Positions 33,846-44,210 of a stretch of DNA of 64,000 nt are shown here, one piece after another. How positions within the stretch are numbered: the stretch's first letter is position 1; each line of letters starts with the position of its first letter. The position numbers and the translations under genes are program-made. The DNA lies in assembly GCA_907163375.1 (NCBI GenBank), contig CAJQUW010001866.1, positions 1,116,001 through 1,180,000 of the forward strand, written 5' to 3'. Below the pieces are notes generated by a model. It did no database searches. It saw nothing but the letters and a program-made list of their open reading frames with translations, and had not been told where the DNA came from. The stretch is from Prostheceraeus crozeri (lineage: Eukaryota > Platyhelminthes > Polycladida > Euryleptidae).

Positions 33846-35039
33846 TCGCAATTACTAAGGCTGCGTCTAAAAATGTTGAAAACTTAAAACTTATCAAACC
33901 TTATTAAAACTTACTAAAAAAGATAAAATGCAAAGGAATCCATATGCAAGATTGCGTAGAGAAATTTCGAAGAAAGTTTTCTATCATTAGAACATGCCGC
34001 GAATATTCATTTTCAGAATAAATGCATCTAGAAAGAGATTTAGTTAGGTAGTGTCTATTGCCACGGCCAATCCGCTACAATTTTGGTATCACGGCTATTA
34101 AGCTGACTGAGCCGGTAATGGGGTAGTCTGGTGTGGGTAGGACACCTGAATTCTGTGAAAATAGTCTGTATAGTAAGTTATGCATTGATGATAGAAACCT
34201 TTCAATTTTTCTGCCTTCCAATTTTTCAACCTTTCAATTTGCTTTAGATATTTTGAATAAAGACAATGATTACCCAATGGATATTATAATCAACATCGCT
34301 AATTATTTTTTAAAAGCCTATGCGGTGGGTTGGACACTATACGTAATTCGAGTACTTCTGTTCTTCCATACTCCAAAATGAAAGGGAAAAATAAGTCTGA
34401 AGTCAATGAAAAGCAACAATGTATTCACCAAAAGTATGACACAATCGAAATATCACAAAAATATCATAAGTTATAATCTACAGACTCGCATGTTGCACAT
34501 TTGGTTGAAGCAAAACAAGTCTGACATGCCCACAACCCACACGGGATGCACATAAACCAATCCATTATTGTTTGCTTTGACCAAATTTCACTGCACATAC
34601 AACAAACGTGATCCGATTTCGCTTTCTTTATTTACTATCTCCGATGTGACATTTAATTTTTCTTTCTTTTTGGTTTTCTTTTCTGGTCTAGCATAGTCGG
34701 TGAGGAAACAGAAGCCACTTATGTTCCTCTATGAATCGGGGTTAGAGTGTTTTCTTGGAGAAGACAGGACAGTGCGAATAGCTGAAAATGAGCTGTTTAC
34801 TTCAGAAGTCGTGGATCTACTTGACCAAGGAACATCATCCCCAAGATAAAGGAGTATCTACAAGAATTGAACAATCATTTGTCGAAGTGTTCGACTGAAT
34901 CTCATAAGAATAAGATTTAGACTTTTCAAAGTCCACGGCTGATGTAGTGTTTTTGAGCGAAGAAGGTCCACAATAATTGAAGCCACTTATCAGAAGATCA
35001 GATTTTGCTTTCATGTCCTGCCAAACAACATTGAATACT
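33846..35039. other. No gene recognised
   Basis: Nothing supported. The frame at 34,133-34,381 has no recognisable motif. Confidence 0.4.
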
Positions 35040-35300
35040 TCAAAAAATACATTTTAATTGAGATAGACTTTGAAGGTAATTCGAGAGAACGTCAGACCAC
35101 TTCGACTTTAAGGGTTTGTTGAAGTGTTTATCGAGTGGCTGCAAGCGGTGAGATGAATGTGGAGGTAAGCAAAACATTTCTATTCCACATTTGTTTGCAA
35201 ATTCAATGCTCTTAACAGTTATGTGTGACGTGTGTCCATCCAAGAAAAACGCGCAGCTTTTACCTGGGATATGATTCCTATGCTCCTCAAGGTGCTTCAA
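35040..35300 (-). pseudogene. Pogo/Tigger-type DDE transposase fragment
   Basis: An 86-residue minus-strand frame contains FLDGHTSHITVKSIEFANK, then CLPPHSSHRLQPLDKHFNK, then PLKSKWSDVL. The DGHxSH block followed by LPPHxSHxLQPLD and a PLK-W segment is characteristic of the pogo (DDE_1) branch of Tc1/mariner. The Asp of DGH is the second catalytic residue. Upstream sequence to about 35,440 shows degraded matches (MFLIFKGR) in other frames, with stops. N-terminal DNA-binding domain and the ends of the element are not seen. A dead fragment. Confidence 0.82.
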
Positions 35301-35413
35301 AAATAAAAGGAATATGTTTTGGTTTACATATCCAGTTTACGAATAATGGCTTTTTGGACCATGTGGATACAATTAAACATCCGTGGAGCACGACCTTTAA
35401 ATATGAGGAACAT

Positions 35414-35492
35414 GGTTGATTGAGAACACACTACTGCACTATGACTCGTGCGTGTGAGCCTGTGTGCCTGTGGTTGATTGAGAACACGGCAA
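35414..35492. repeat. Direct duplication GGTTGATTGAGAACAC
   Basis: The 16-base word occurs at about 35,415 and again at about 35,472. It may reflect slippage or ends of a small insertion between the two copies. Confidence 0.5.
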
Positions 35493-35849
35493 TTAAATGG
35501 TTAAATCCAGCTTTGCTATGTCGATTGTTTTGAAGTCGCTGCTAATTTGACTAACTAATCAGGAAATTTCTGAATTTCCATAAAATTTAGGAGACGAAGT
35601 AAGACCAAGTGAGGCGACGAAAAACAAAGCTGTGAGGTTTAATGCACCCTGATACATATTTCTTGCTACATTGAGTGATTTGTAGTCACTTATAGCTGAG
35701 AAATATGAGGCGTGGTCATGGACATGGAAGAATATTGTACCAGCTCAGCCGGTGCAATAGTCACTGTCATTTTAATATACATGAAAGTATCTTGAAATTG
35801 TCAACAGGGGAATAGATGCAAGATGCATGGAAAGCAAATAGAATGGAAC

Positions 35850-35980
35850 TTGTAAGACTTGCAAGAATATATCACAATCTGCAAGATTTCAATCTTTTCA
35901 GACTTGCCGAGTCTACTCAAGCGTTATTGATGCAGGGGCCTCTTGTTCTCATCCCACAGGTTTCAGGAATGACACATGTA
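35850..35980. repeat. Dispersed repeat, partner of 33,715-33,845
   Basis: See the partner for shared blocks. A frame open at 35,816-36,082 is due to this repeat and lacks domain motifs. Confidence 0.6.
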
Positions 35981-37015
35981 CACCGTCTTAAATCGCGGTT
36001 GTATTATGAAGATAATATGCGCAAGAATCTATATTCAAAATTTTGCAGAAAAGTGCGGAAAACATGTCAAATCTGTCATTAAACATGGCGAGAACAGTCA
36101 CCCTCGCTAAAAGTTTCCTTGAGAACTCATGAAATTTAATGCGGATTCATGAGATTTTTATGAGAGCTCGTGAGATTATGACGAGTCTCATGATATTCAT
36201 ATAAGAAAATATTTAATTTATGATGTTCTCATGATGCTTTGATGAGAATATAATGAGTGGCAATGCGAGAACATTCATAAAATGCATTCATGGGAAAATC
36301 TTGAGTATTCATGAGGCTCTTGTGGAAATGAATTTATAAGTAGTAAGGTATGCATGCTAGCCGCGAAAGGAAAGAGTCATAAGAAAGTTTATTCAATTGA
36401 TAAAAATCTCCATATTTAGTCTGTAAAGGATAATAGGCAAAAATATAGAATACATCATGGCGATGTGCAGCAGCTTTTTCGAAATGATGTATCTATAATT
36501 TGACTCTGCAATTACCATTACTATGCAAGATGTTGAAAATGGACATATATGCAATAACAGTTCAATTTTTTATCATGATAAATAAAAGATCATTACTGCT
36601 GTATGTATGACTTATTTCGAACTCTATCCCCAATCGTCAAATTTCAAGCAAGAATGCTTGATGTTGAAGATTTTAATGCTGATTATCAGGATTGCAATCA
36701 CATGTCTTTATTTCTGAAAAGCAATAAAGCAAATTTTAGCTCTTCCTTCAATTAACGTTTATTCTATTCCATGCAAGTTACTGAAAGCTTCCCTGATCGC
36801 ACCTATTTTAATGTCTACATTTGGCACTCACATTGTTCCCAATTAACGCCCCTTTAACATTCTACACTTCACAATTATGCGACAGATCATGATAATGACA
36901 ATCTGTCAGTGACTTTCCCAACGCTTGCTACTCCGAATGGTACAATTCCTTCGAAGTGCTCTCATTGCCACGATTCCTTCAGATTCGCAGAATTCGCTGT
37001 CCAAAAACGCGTGGA
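35981..37015. other. No gene recognised; partial repeat near 36,930
   Basis: Mostly unrecognised. About 36,940-36,998 (TTCCTTCGAAGTGCTCTCAT, CACGATTCCTTCAGATTCG) matches the repeat family at 47,928 and 56,605. The stretch 36,110-36,330 is rich in TCATGAG-like words. Confidence 0.45.
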
Positions 37016-37401
37016 AGATTCAAGAAATGAAACACTAATTTAGTGAATCATGAATTCATGTCAATCAAAATTGAATTAAAAACTTGAAATTTCAGTCAAC
37101 AAAGCTCAAAAAGATTTCGACTTTTTCATGAAGACTTGCATTATATTGCGGTTCGCGAAATTCCCTTGATAATCAGTTTAAGATGTTCGCTAGCAGATAT
37201 TCATTCCTTTAGATATCCAACATGTTTCATGCTCCTTATATATGGTGTTCATGTTAATAGTACATATAATTTGCAAAAATTTAGCATTTTAAAACCCGTT
37301 CAAGTAATTTTTTGGAGTACAATCTCCGCAAAAAAACCTTAATCTTATCATATAGAAATTTTCACTGTATACAGATACGTTTTTGAGTCGAAATTCTACC
37401 T
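37016..37401. mobile_element. GGTAGAGTG-ended transposon, copy B (right part)
   Basis: Matches the right half of the element at 9,212-9,992, from AGATTCAAGAAATGAAACA to the end GAGTCGAAATTCTACCT. The left end is missing. Diverged, about 75% identity by eye, with open frames but no domain. Confidence 0.75.
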
Positions 37402-38236
37402 GAACAATGTCACTGTTTCAGATGTCAATGTCATTTGTTTGTCTGAGGAGAAACTTGAAGGGAATGTGCTTTCAGACAGCGTTATTTTGTTTTCTTGTAA
37501 TTTTCAAAGCTAGCCGAATTTGTTTTGTGTCCGCAGATTTAGTAGAGTTTCCTGTCAAGCAATCGCTATCATTTACGGGCATCTAGTCTTGTCGATAAGA
37601 AGTGAAATTTCGTCTTGTCAGATATAATCATTATAACAGAAAGGTGAACACAAATATTCCTCAAAATTGTGTTTTTACATTTCACGACAATTCTCAGCGG
37701 ACAGATCGTCTGAAATATCATTCTTAGAGACGAAATATATCAGCGACTGCGATACTACAAATGAAAGTCTATTTTCTTTTTTTCAACGATTGGATTAACA
37801 AATAATAACAGCAAATTTTTAGTCAACGCGATCAAGAAAGTGAAAGAGGAAAATTGTTTGTCACTCTTTGCAATTCATCATTTTGCAAATCACTGATAAG
37901 ATTCATCGTTGATTAAATATCATGCGCTTAGCTGAGAAGAAATCAAAAACACCGGATAACAGAGCAGAGCGTATTTGCTTTCTCTAATGAGCCGAAACAG
38001 AAGGATAGAATTGACTTCAAAAATCAAATGAAATGTCAAACCTGTCATGAAATTTCACATTATCCCATTGCCTCTTGCTTGGCGTTTGATCGCTGCCACG
38101 ATGATGTAGCAAGAAATTACGTAATTAAAGCTATTTTCCCCCGAGGATGGAGGGGTTCCTCCCCTTACGCATTGCTTGATATTGTTACAAAACTGCGGCT
38201 TATTTTTGCGCATCTGCAACCAATGAATAGACATAA
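37402..38236. other. No gene recognised
   Basis: Nothing supported. Confidence 0.4.
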
Positions 38237-38239
38237 TAA

Positions 38240-38463
38240 GCTCATACGCTGACAATCACAGACAACGATTCAAACAAAACAATAACAATTATGAAAAACA
38301 AGTATTCAAACACTTTTAAGAAAAGAGATCTACCATTAAGAGATTTACCAAACCCTAGGTCTTAATGGTGAATCTCTCTCTTCTTAGAAGTGTCCGAATA
38401 ATTGTTTTCCATAATTGTTATTGTTTTGCTGGAATCGTTGTTCGTCATTGTCAGCGTATGAGC
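38240..38463. mobile_element. Tourist-like MITE (224 bp), TAA target duplication
   Basis: Arms of about 100 bp are imperfect inverted complements, beginning GCTCATACGCTGACAAT at both ends. The flanks are TAA at 38,237-38,239 and 38,464-38,466. A 3-bp TWA duplication fits the PIF/Harbinger group. No coding capacity. The inner loop is only a few bases, so the element would form an almost complete hairpin. Its ends differ from those of the Harbinger remnant at 16,124. Confidence 0.85.
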
Positions 38464-38466
38464 TAA

Positions 38467-39200
38467 TTATGTTCCAAAACTACTATAGATACAACTTAAA
38501 TTCTTCGTAGCTTTAAGTTTCTATGCATTTCAGAGCATTGATCAAAAATCCTAGTCAAGTTTGACCCGTAGAACATCAAATACAAGTACGAGTATTATTG
38601 ACCTTTTTAAAAAAAACTTTTTGCAAATGGAGAATTTTTGTCAATTTTCTGCAAAATCAAGCAGACCATTGGCAAAGTACAAGATGAAGTCATCAGTACA
38701 CTGTAAACCACTCACTACCAAACACATACGAAGGATGGATACCAAAATATACTGACTTATGTTGTTTTGTTGTTTTTAATCAGCCAATCAGAGAAGGAGT
38801 TGTTCGCATCGTTGTACACTGTAAACTGTAAGCAGCCACCTAACAGATAATTCATCAGCCAAATCAGTATTTTAGCTGATGCTGCGCATAATCAGACAAA
38901 TTTCATGCCTATCAGACAGCTTTTGTCTCATCGCTCGGACCAAGCGTTATACACTAAGAACGCTGACTTTTATTTTCTCAAATGGCATAGAAATCCACAT
39001 GTACAATGATTGGTTAATTTTTACAAGTAGTATTAAAGGCTCTAACTTATAAGTGGCGTCCAGATTGGGAACACGGATCCTGCACATCAATTTTGAAGAT
39101 TATTTAGTATGACCTCCTCTTCTACTTCATATCAAGCGATTACCAAAAACTAAAATTTTACAAAACGGTCATGCGATCCAGCAGCGATGTATACAAACGA
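38467..39200. other. No gene recognised
   Basis: Nothing supported. Confidence 0.4.
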
Positions 39201-39570
39201 ATGCTACATCTCATGACCGCACGTTGCACGTCATGCAGATATGCATTCTACGATTCTCACTGGGACTGATGCTGATGGACCATGTGCTATACGAGGAGGT
39301 GAAGAGCTGCCTTGGTGTACGCGGGAACTGGCTCCGCTGGTTTGGACACGTCGCCCGTGCTCCGGAGGGCTCTGTTTTGCAAACCGCAATACAACTGGAG
39401 TACCAGGCATGTCGCCACGCGGGTGGCCCAAGTAGCGAGTGAAGAACACCATTAATGAAGATCTACATGGAACCCAACTGAAGTAGGACAACATTGATCG
39501 CTCAGAATGGAGACACTACCGCCACGGAGACTCCGCGCCCCTCCAGAGATGGCGAAGAAGATGATGATCA
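39200..39570 (+). pseudogene. LINE C-terminal fragment
   Basis: The plus-strand frame 39,224-39,442 contains GNWLRWFGHVARAPEGSV. After a shift it continues toward TINEDLHGTQLK, then a stop, then DNIDRSEWRHYRHG. The LRWFGHV motif, followed by an I-EDL block and a DRSEWR block, is the usual tail of several LINE ORF2 proteins after the RT domain. The RT itself is absent, and stops and shifts make it dead. Composition is more GC-rich than the surroundings. Confidence 0.65.
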
Positions 39571-40950
39571 ACTGACAACTAACTTTAATTATAACAAGTC
39601 GCGGGCAGAAAATGAAAGCCTGCTTCTGTCACACTTCTCAATCCAGTCATGTGTCTAGTCATTCCATCTGTACAGCACTTTGTGATATTCTTTAATAAAG
39701 GCAATAAGAACGGATTTCTTATCTGACCTCTCCTTGAGTTTCTATTCATCAAATTGAAGGAGAAATCCTTGACAGCAAGTCAATCACATCAACGAATAGA
39801 ATTCTATTCATTGACTGGAAGTGAAAAAATCTTTCAATCATCACACTGCATAATTATCAGCTGTCAATCAAAGTGTTGAGAGATTTCTATTCACGTATGA
39901 CTGTTCTCTGCGCATTTTTGAATGACAGGATCGATGTGAGAGCCAACATTCTCTGATGTAGAGCAGGGCTAGAAGGCACGTACCGGTCTGTCGGTCAGAG
40001 GCTGACTTAAGTGACTATCAAGCTGGTCAAAGTTCAGACCATCTGTAAACCGGCTCCAGGTCGAGCTGCGTCCTGGTTTCAAGGTTGGGCAAAAACTTGG
40101 GGTCAAAACTAAAAACCCAAGCCCAATTTTATGAAATCAAGTAAACGAAGTGCATTCTTTGCACTTTGTGCTGACATGAAGATTCTTCTATAAGCCAAAA
40201 TTCCTATTGGGCTCATGAGAAGTGTGCTATTAGTGGGAAAGATTTATTATTGCAATAATTGTAATTAGTAGCCTAAGTACATGTACAGCGCCATAAAGTT
40301 ATCTTTTAATCTAACCTACACTAATATACTGACTAATTGAAGATCTTTGATTTAATTATGACTGAGTTACACATTGCTCATAGCAAAGCAATTGTCTTCA
40401 TTTTAACTCATTAAGAAATATAAACAAACTTGATAAATATTAGAGCTGTGCAGTAAGTGCATGGCTAAACATATTTGGAATGCGAAATCGGAATAAATTT
40501 ATTTTTGGATAAATGTCGGCTATCGCAGAAAATTTAGGGTTGCGGATAACTGCGAAGATGTAAAATATACGGAATATATAAAAATTCAATATGCACAAAT
40601 GCAACAAAATACATGTAAGCCAACAATAGATATAATATGTATGAACTTTCAATGCGCAGTATTGTCAAGCTCAGAATGAAATAGCTGGCAATTAGAAGTA
40701 TTTCATTTTATTAAATATTCTGTGAAGCTAGTGGAAATTTGATAAAATATCAGAACATTATGCTTTTGTCCTGTAGCTCCCCTAAGATTCAAATCAAAAT
40801 ATTAATTTTTGTAACTTGATCTGTATTTATTCAGCATTAATAAAAAACCCAAGTTTTGTATCACTTTCCCAAAGTAGACCCAAAACCGTAGATCCAACCT
40901 TGTTGGTTTAGACTGACTTCAGGCTATGTGTGCAATTAACTAAATTGCTC
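39571..40950. other. No gene recognised
   Basis: Mostly unrecognised. CAGGGCTAGAAGGCACGTAC near 39,965, followed by CCGGTCTGTCGG, resembles a hAT end with CCGG-rich subterminal DNA, but I found no matching other end. Confidence 0.4.
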
Positions 40951-40954
40951 AAAT

Positions 40955-41020
40955 CGAAAGGAGTTGTGGTGATCGGGGTTGTTTGAAGGAATTCACAGCA
41001 CCGGGAGAGACATTCTGCCA
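40955..41020. repeat. Repeat family C fragment
   Basis: GAAAGGAGTTGTGGTGATCG followed by GGGTTGTTTGAAGGAATTC resembles 56,680-56,735 (same strand) and the inverse of 48,000-48,050. Short and diverged. Confidence 0.5.
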
Positions 41021-41045
41021 TTCTCCAAGATATATAGACAATGTT

Positions 41046-41345
41046 ATGATTTGCAATGAACAAGTTAGTGAAATTTCCACGGGGAATGATTGAACATCAC
41101 TTTAAACACACTATTGACAAGTCGCCTAAGTTAGTGCGCCTGAAATAGTTGATAAATGCTGCATTTTGTAAACACAATGTAATTAGAATAAGCAAATATT
41201 GAGTTCGATCCTCAGACGCAAAATGGGAACAGACCTGAATAGCTGCCACTTCATCCAATATCAGGAATCATCAGCAGGCCTAGCTCACATCTCTAAACAT
41301 CGACACAACTCCCTATTTAAAGTCGCAGTCATTCACGGATAAGCC
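41046..41345. repeat. Dispersed repeat, order B then A
   Basis: Block B (about 41,046-41,190) precedes block A (about 41,195-41,335), the reverse order of the copy at 28,565-28,850. Block A here contains AGCAGGCCTAGC, absent from the copy at 28.6 kb but partly present in the third, inverted copy at 42,641-42,722. Confidence 0.82.
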
Positions 41346-41381
41346 GGCATTTACACATGACCAGGGTTTACCCAGGCACAG

Positions 41382-42300
41382 TTACAGCCAAAGAAGAAGG
41401 GAGCCCAGGGGTCGGAAGGCGTGCTGCTCACTGCCGTAGAGATTCAGTAAGCTATTTTTCATTGTGCTCAAAACATTTTTTTCAAAAATCTTGCTTAGGG
41501 CAGGAAGGAGAGATATTGGTCTGTAATCTGCAAGGCTTGGTTTCGTTCTCTTTGGAATAGGGCAAATTAAAGCAGTTTTCCAACAGTCTGGAAAAACTCG
41601 ACTGTGGATTGAACTCTCGAAAATGTGGCGGACAACATCGCAAATCAAGTAAGCCCTTTCTCTTAATAGACGAGGGGAAGTGGATCAGTTCCATTTGATT
41701 TTCTGTCGTTGATGCTACAGAGGTGATGAAATACATTCTCTGACGTTATCGAACAATTCCATTTTTGATCATCGAGATTCAAAAGAGTTTCGTCTAGGAG
41801 AGAGTTGAAATTTTCTTTAAAGGAATCGGAGAGAATCTGAAGACTTTCATACACTCCTGAAGAGAGGCTGTTCAAAGACGCGGGGGTCGTTTTCGGCCGC
41901 TGATATCGTTGACTAAACTCCAAATATTTCGATTTTTACTTAGGCTAGCTTTGGTTCACACATCTTTTGCTTTCTTAACTTCTGTTCTCACTTTTGTCTT
42001 TAGGTGATTGTAAACGTTCCATTGTTTCTTTCTGTAGTCTTCCCAGCGGCTGTTTATCAGTGTCTTTAAAACTGGGGTCATCCAAAGTTTATCAGAGGAG
42101 GAGAGAACGATGCACTTTCTGGGACTATGTTGAACAGAATCCATCATCAATTCATAGAACCTTTCACACTTCTCGTTTACTGAGTCTGCCTGATAAATGG
42201 ACGAAAAATTGGCACACGATAAGTTATTTAGAAACGCAGAAATGTGAGACCGAGGAATCGAGGAACATTGCAAAACGGACACTGCCATCAAACAACATAT
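41382..42300 (-). pseudogene. LINE internal fragment (linker plus start of RT)
   Basis: Minus-strand segments 42,291-41,956 (DKLWMTPVLKTLINSRWEDY and KTKVRTEVKKAKD), 41,923-41,663 (SNGTDPLPLVY) and 41,648-41,382 (PIPKRTKPSLADYRPISLLP, GSEQHAF). These match the region between endonuclease and RT and the first RT motifs; the W-MTP-L block matches the LINE at 59.0 kb. The catalytic RT part and the 3' end are missing, unusual for a LINE copy, which normally lose the 5' side. A later deletion or rearrangement probably removed them. Frame shifts separate the segments. Confidence 0.78.
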
Positions 42301-42640
42301 CTGTATATGTAATTACTGCACGTATGATGATATTAAAAGTCAGTTCCGAGAAATATTAAGTAACTATGAAATCGGTATTGTAGAGGCATTAATGATCAAA
42401 ATAGCATCAGCCAAAAATTAATCACTCTGCTGAAAATAATGGAATATCGCATTTGCAAAAGGTATTTAATTAATTTCTTTGTCTTGTGCTAAGTAACTGT
42501 AAAGTCACCCATAATGGTATTGAATTTCGCAATTGTTTAATTAAATCAATCATGTTCTTGCTTCAGCGTTATTGATCAGTGTTAACAATGTCTCTGGACG
42601 TTTTAGTACTTAATTATTTTACAGTGACGGATTTCTATGG
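42301..42640. other. No gene recognised
   Basis: AT-rich spacer, nothing supported. Confidence 0.4.
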
Positions 42641-42722
42641 CTGCAACTTTAAATAGGGAGTGTTGTCGGTGTTGAAAGATGTGAACTTGGCCTGCTGATG
42701 ATTCCTGATATTGGATGAAATC
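42641..42722. repeat. Block A repeat, inverted partial copy
   Basis: The reverse complement of block A (CATCCAATATCAGGAATCAT, CAGCAGGC, TCCCTATTTAAAGT). It ends where the 3' tail of the adjacent LINE begins, so the LINE probably inserted here. Confidence 0.72.
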
Positions 42723-43440
42723 ATAATCATAATCACTTTATTTGTTCACTTCTGCATGTAATACAATTCTGTGAACCGTACAAATCAAATACACGATGTC
42801 AATAAAGTAAAAAAAGAAAGAAGTGCAATGGTTATTCAGTTCATGAATAAAACGGAAAGACAAAAATAAAATCATTTACAAAATTTTATGAAAGAATGGC
42901 TAAAACGAACAGTCTTTGCGATGGGAGGCTGTAGTGAACCATTCGCTCTCATTGACATATTCAAAACAGGTCGTACATTGAACAATGTCCTAAGTGGGTC
43001 AGTTTCACATTTTTCAATAGAACGAAACAATTTTTGGCACATTTTGTTGGCAGAATCCAAAACAGATTCTCTCTCATCACAAGAAACACCAATTATCTTG
43101 AAAATTCTTCTTTCGATACGAACAATATCATGTAGTAGGTAATCAGTAATGTTGCAAAAGCACGGAAACGAATATGTCAGCACACTACGTATAAAAGCAA
43201 TATCAGCATGAAACATGACATTCTTCGTACAAGCACTACGCCGAAGATTGCGTACAATGAAGATTCTTCGAGATGCCTTCCTAACAATATATTTCACATG
43301 CTCATTCCACTTCATGTCGGCAGAAAAAATAGCCCCAAGGAAACTTGAAACTATGAACATTGCGCAAGCTATTCAAATCTGCCCCATTTTTCATCTGAAG
43401 ATGCAACCCAAAATTCAATTATTCTATGAAAAATATTGCT
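42719..43440 (-). mobile_element. 5'-truncated LINE, minus strand, 3' end only
   Basis: The 3' tail reads (minus strand) GTGATTATGATTATGATT, a 6-base repeat, at about 42,719-42,736. Coding remains only for the C-terminal region of ORF2. Truncated near 43,440. Confidence 0.78.
42872..43360 (-). pseudogene. LINE ORF2 C-terminal fragment
   Basis: About 160 residues: FLGAIFSADMKWNEHVKYIV, RKASRRIFIVRNLRRSACTK, FIRSVLTYSFPCFCN, IVRIERRIFKIIG. This is the region after the RT domain (LGV-D--W--H------A-RRLF-LR-L) found in CR1/Jockey-type ORF2 proteins. It is open over its length but lacks the RT. The same pattern is seen at 57.5-57.9 kb. Confidence 0.82.
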
Positions 43441-43850
43441 TTGTCACGTAAATTAGTTAACTTGTCATCTTAAAAAGCTTAGACTGCCGCGCTTAAGGAA
43501 TTGAATTTCACGACTTATCGATACCTTTCTAAACTCAAATACGACTCATCAGATCAAATTATCAACTCTATAGGCGCATTCCATTAAGTCGCAACATCGC
43601 CCTCTATATTCGATCCCAAAGTAAATCTGTCATAATTCTCATACCTAACGTGCTGCCATATTTGATGGTTGCGTCATTTTTAAAAGTCATGATACAGGAT
43701 TGCGTAATTTCTTCACCAATGAACTTCAAAGAATTGGCACTTCTTCATAGAGATTCTTTGATAATGATGTTATAGAAGTAGGAATCAATACATCGCCAAA
43801 ACCATGAGAAAGCGTCCGCAATTCTACTGTCTACAGATATATATCATTTC
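43441..43850. other. No gene recognised upstream of the GPCR exon
   Basis: Non-coding as far as I can see. It ends with a pyrimidine-rich stretch (TTCCTCATCCCTCATTGCAG, 43,848-43,867) directly before the GPCR start codon, a good 3' splice site. Confidence 0.5.
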
Positions 43851-43867
43851 CTCATCCCTCATTGCAG
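43848..43867 (+). promoter_or_regulatory. 3' splice acceptor before the GPCR start codon
   Basis: A pyrimidine-rich tract ending in CATTGCAG is immediately followed by ATG. This implies that the first coding exon begins at or near the start codon and that the 5' UTR is spliced. Confidence 0.6.
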
Positions 43868-44193
43868 ATGAACGAAACGCCGGATTATCTCCTCCAACAG
43901 TTGCCTGCAGTCTATGCCATGCTCTCCATCATCATCTTCTTCGGGGTGATTGGAAATGCAATCGTCGTTGTTGTCTACGTCAATCGGCCTCACCATCAAT
44001 CTGCCACATTCTTCATTATCGTTCTTGCGGGCGTGGACATCTTCTGTTGCGTCTTCCAAATCCCTTTCACCATTGCCATGGAAATTATCACCTACCGGAT
44101 GTACAGTCTGGCTCTGTGTCGTGTCTATTACTTCTTCAGCTCATCCAGTCTTCCATTCAGCTGTCTTCTCATCTCTGCGATAGCTGTGGACAG
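43868..44193 (+). CDS. Class A (rhodopsin-like) GPCR, N-terminal coding exon (TM1-TM3)
   Basis: The exon encodes 108 complete codons plus two bases. After a short extracellular start with an N-glycosylation site (N2-E-T4), TM1 spans about residues 17-38 with G29-N30 (position 1.50). TM2 spans about 46-72 with LAGVD (D57, position 2.50). C84 is the conserved extracellular disulfide Cys. TM3 ends AIAVDR, the DR of the DRY motif (D108, R109). The sequence then reads GACAG followed by GTGAGG, so a phase-2 splice donor splits the Arg codon of DRY. A pyrimidine-rich acceptor (CATTGCAG) lies directly before ATG, implying a 5'-UTR intron. TM4-TM7 are not visible downstream in the window. The ligand is unknown; class A membership is clear. 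Confidence 0.88.
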
Positions 44194-44199
44194 GTGAGG
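44194..44199 (+). promoter_or_regulatory. 5' splice donor in the DRY motif
   Basis: CAG followed by GTGAGG matches the donor consensus. It gives a phase-2 intron within the Arg codon of DRY, a position often seen in class A receptor genes (known from the family). Confidence 0.75.
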
Positions 44200-44210
44200 A
44201 TAATTGGATC

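Noticed and set aside
39965-40030. hAT element starting CAGGGCTAGAAGG with CCGG-rich DNA
   Set aside because: I could not find an inverted partner end or an 8-bp duplication downstream; mentioned only as a note.
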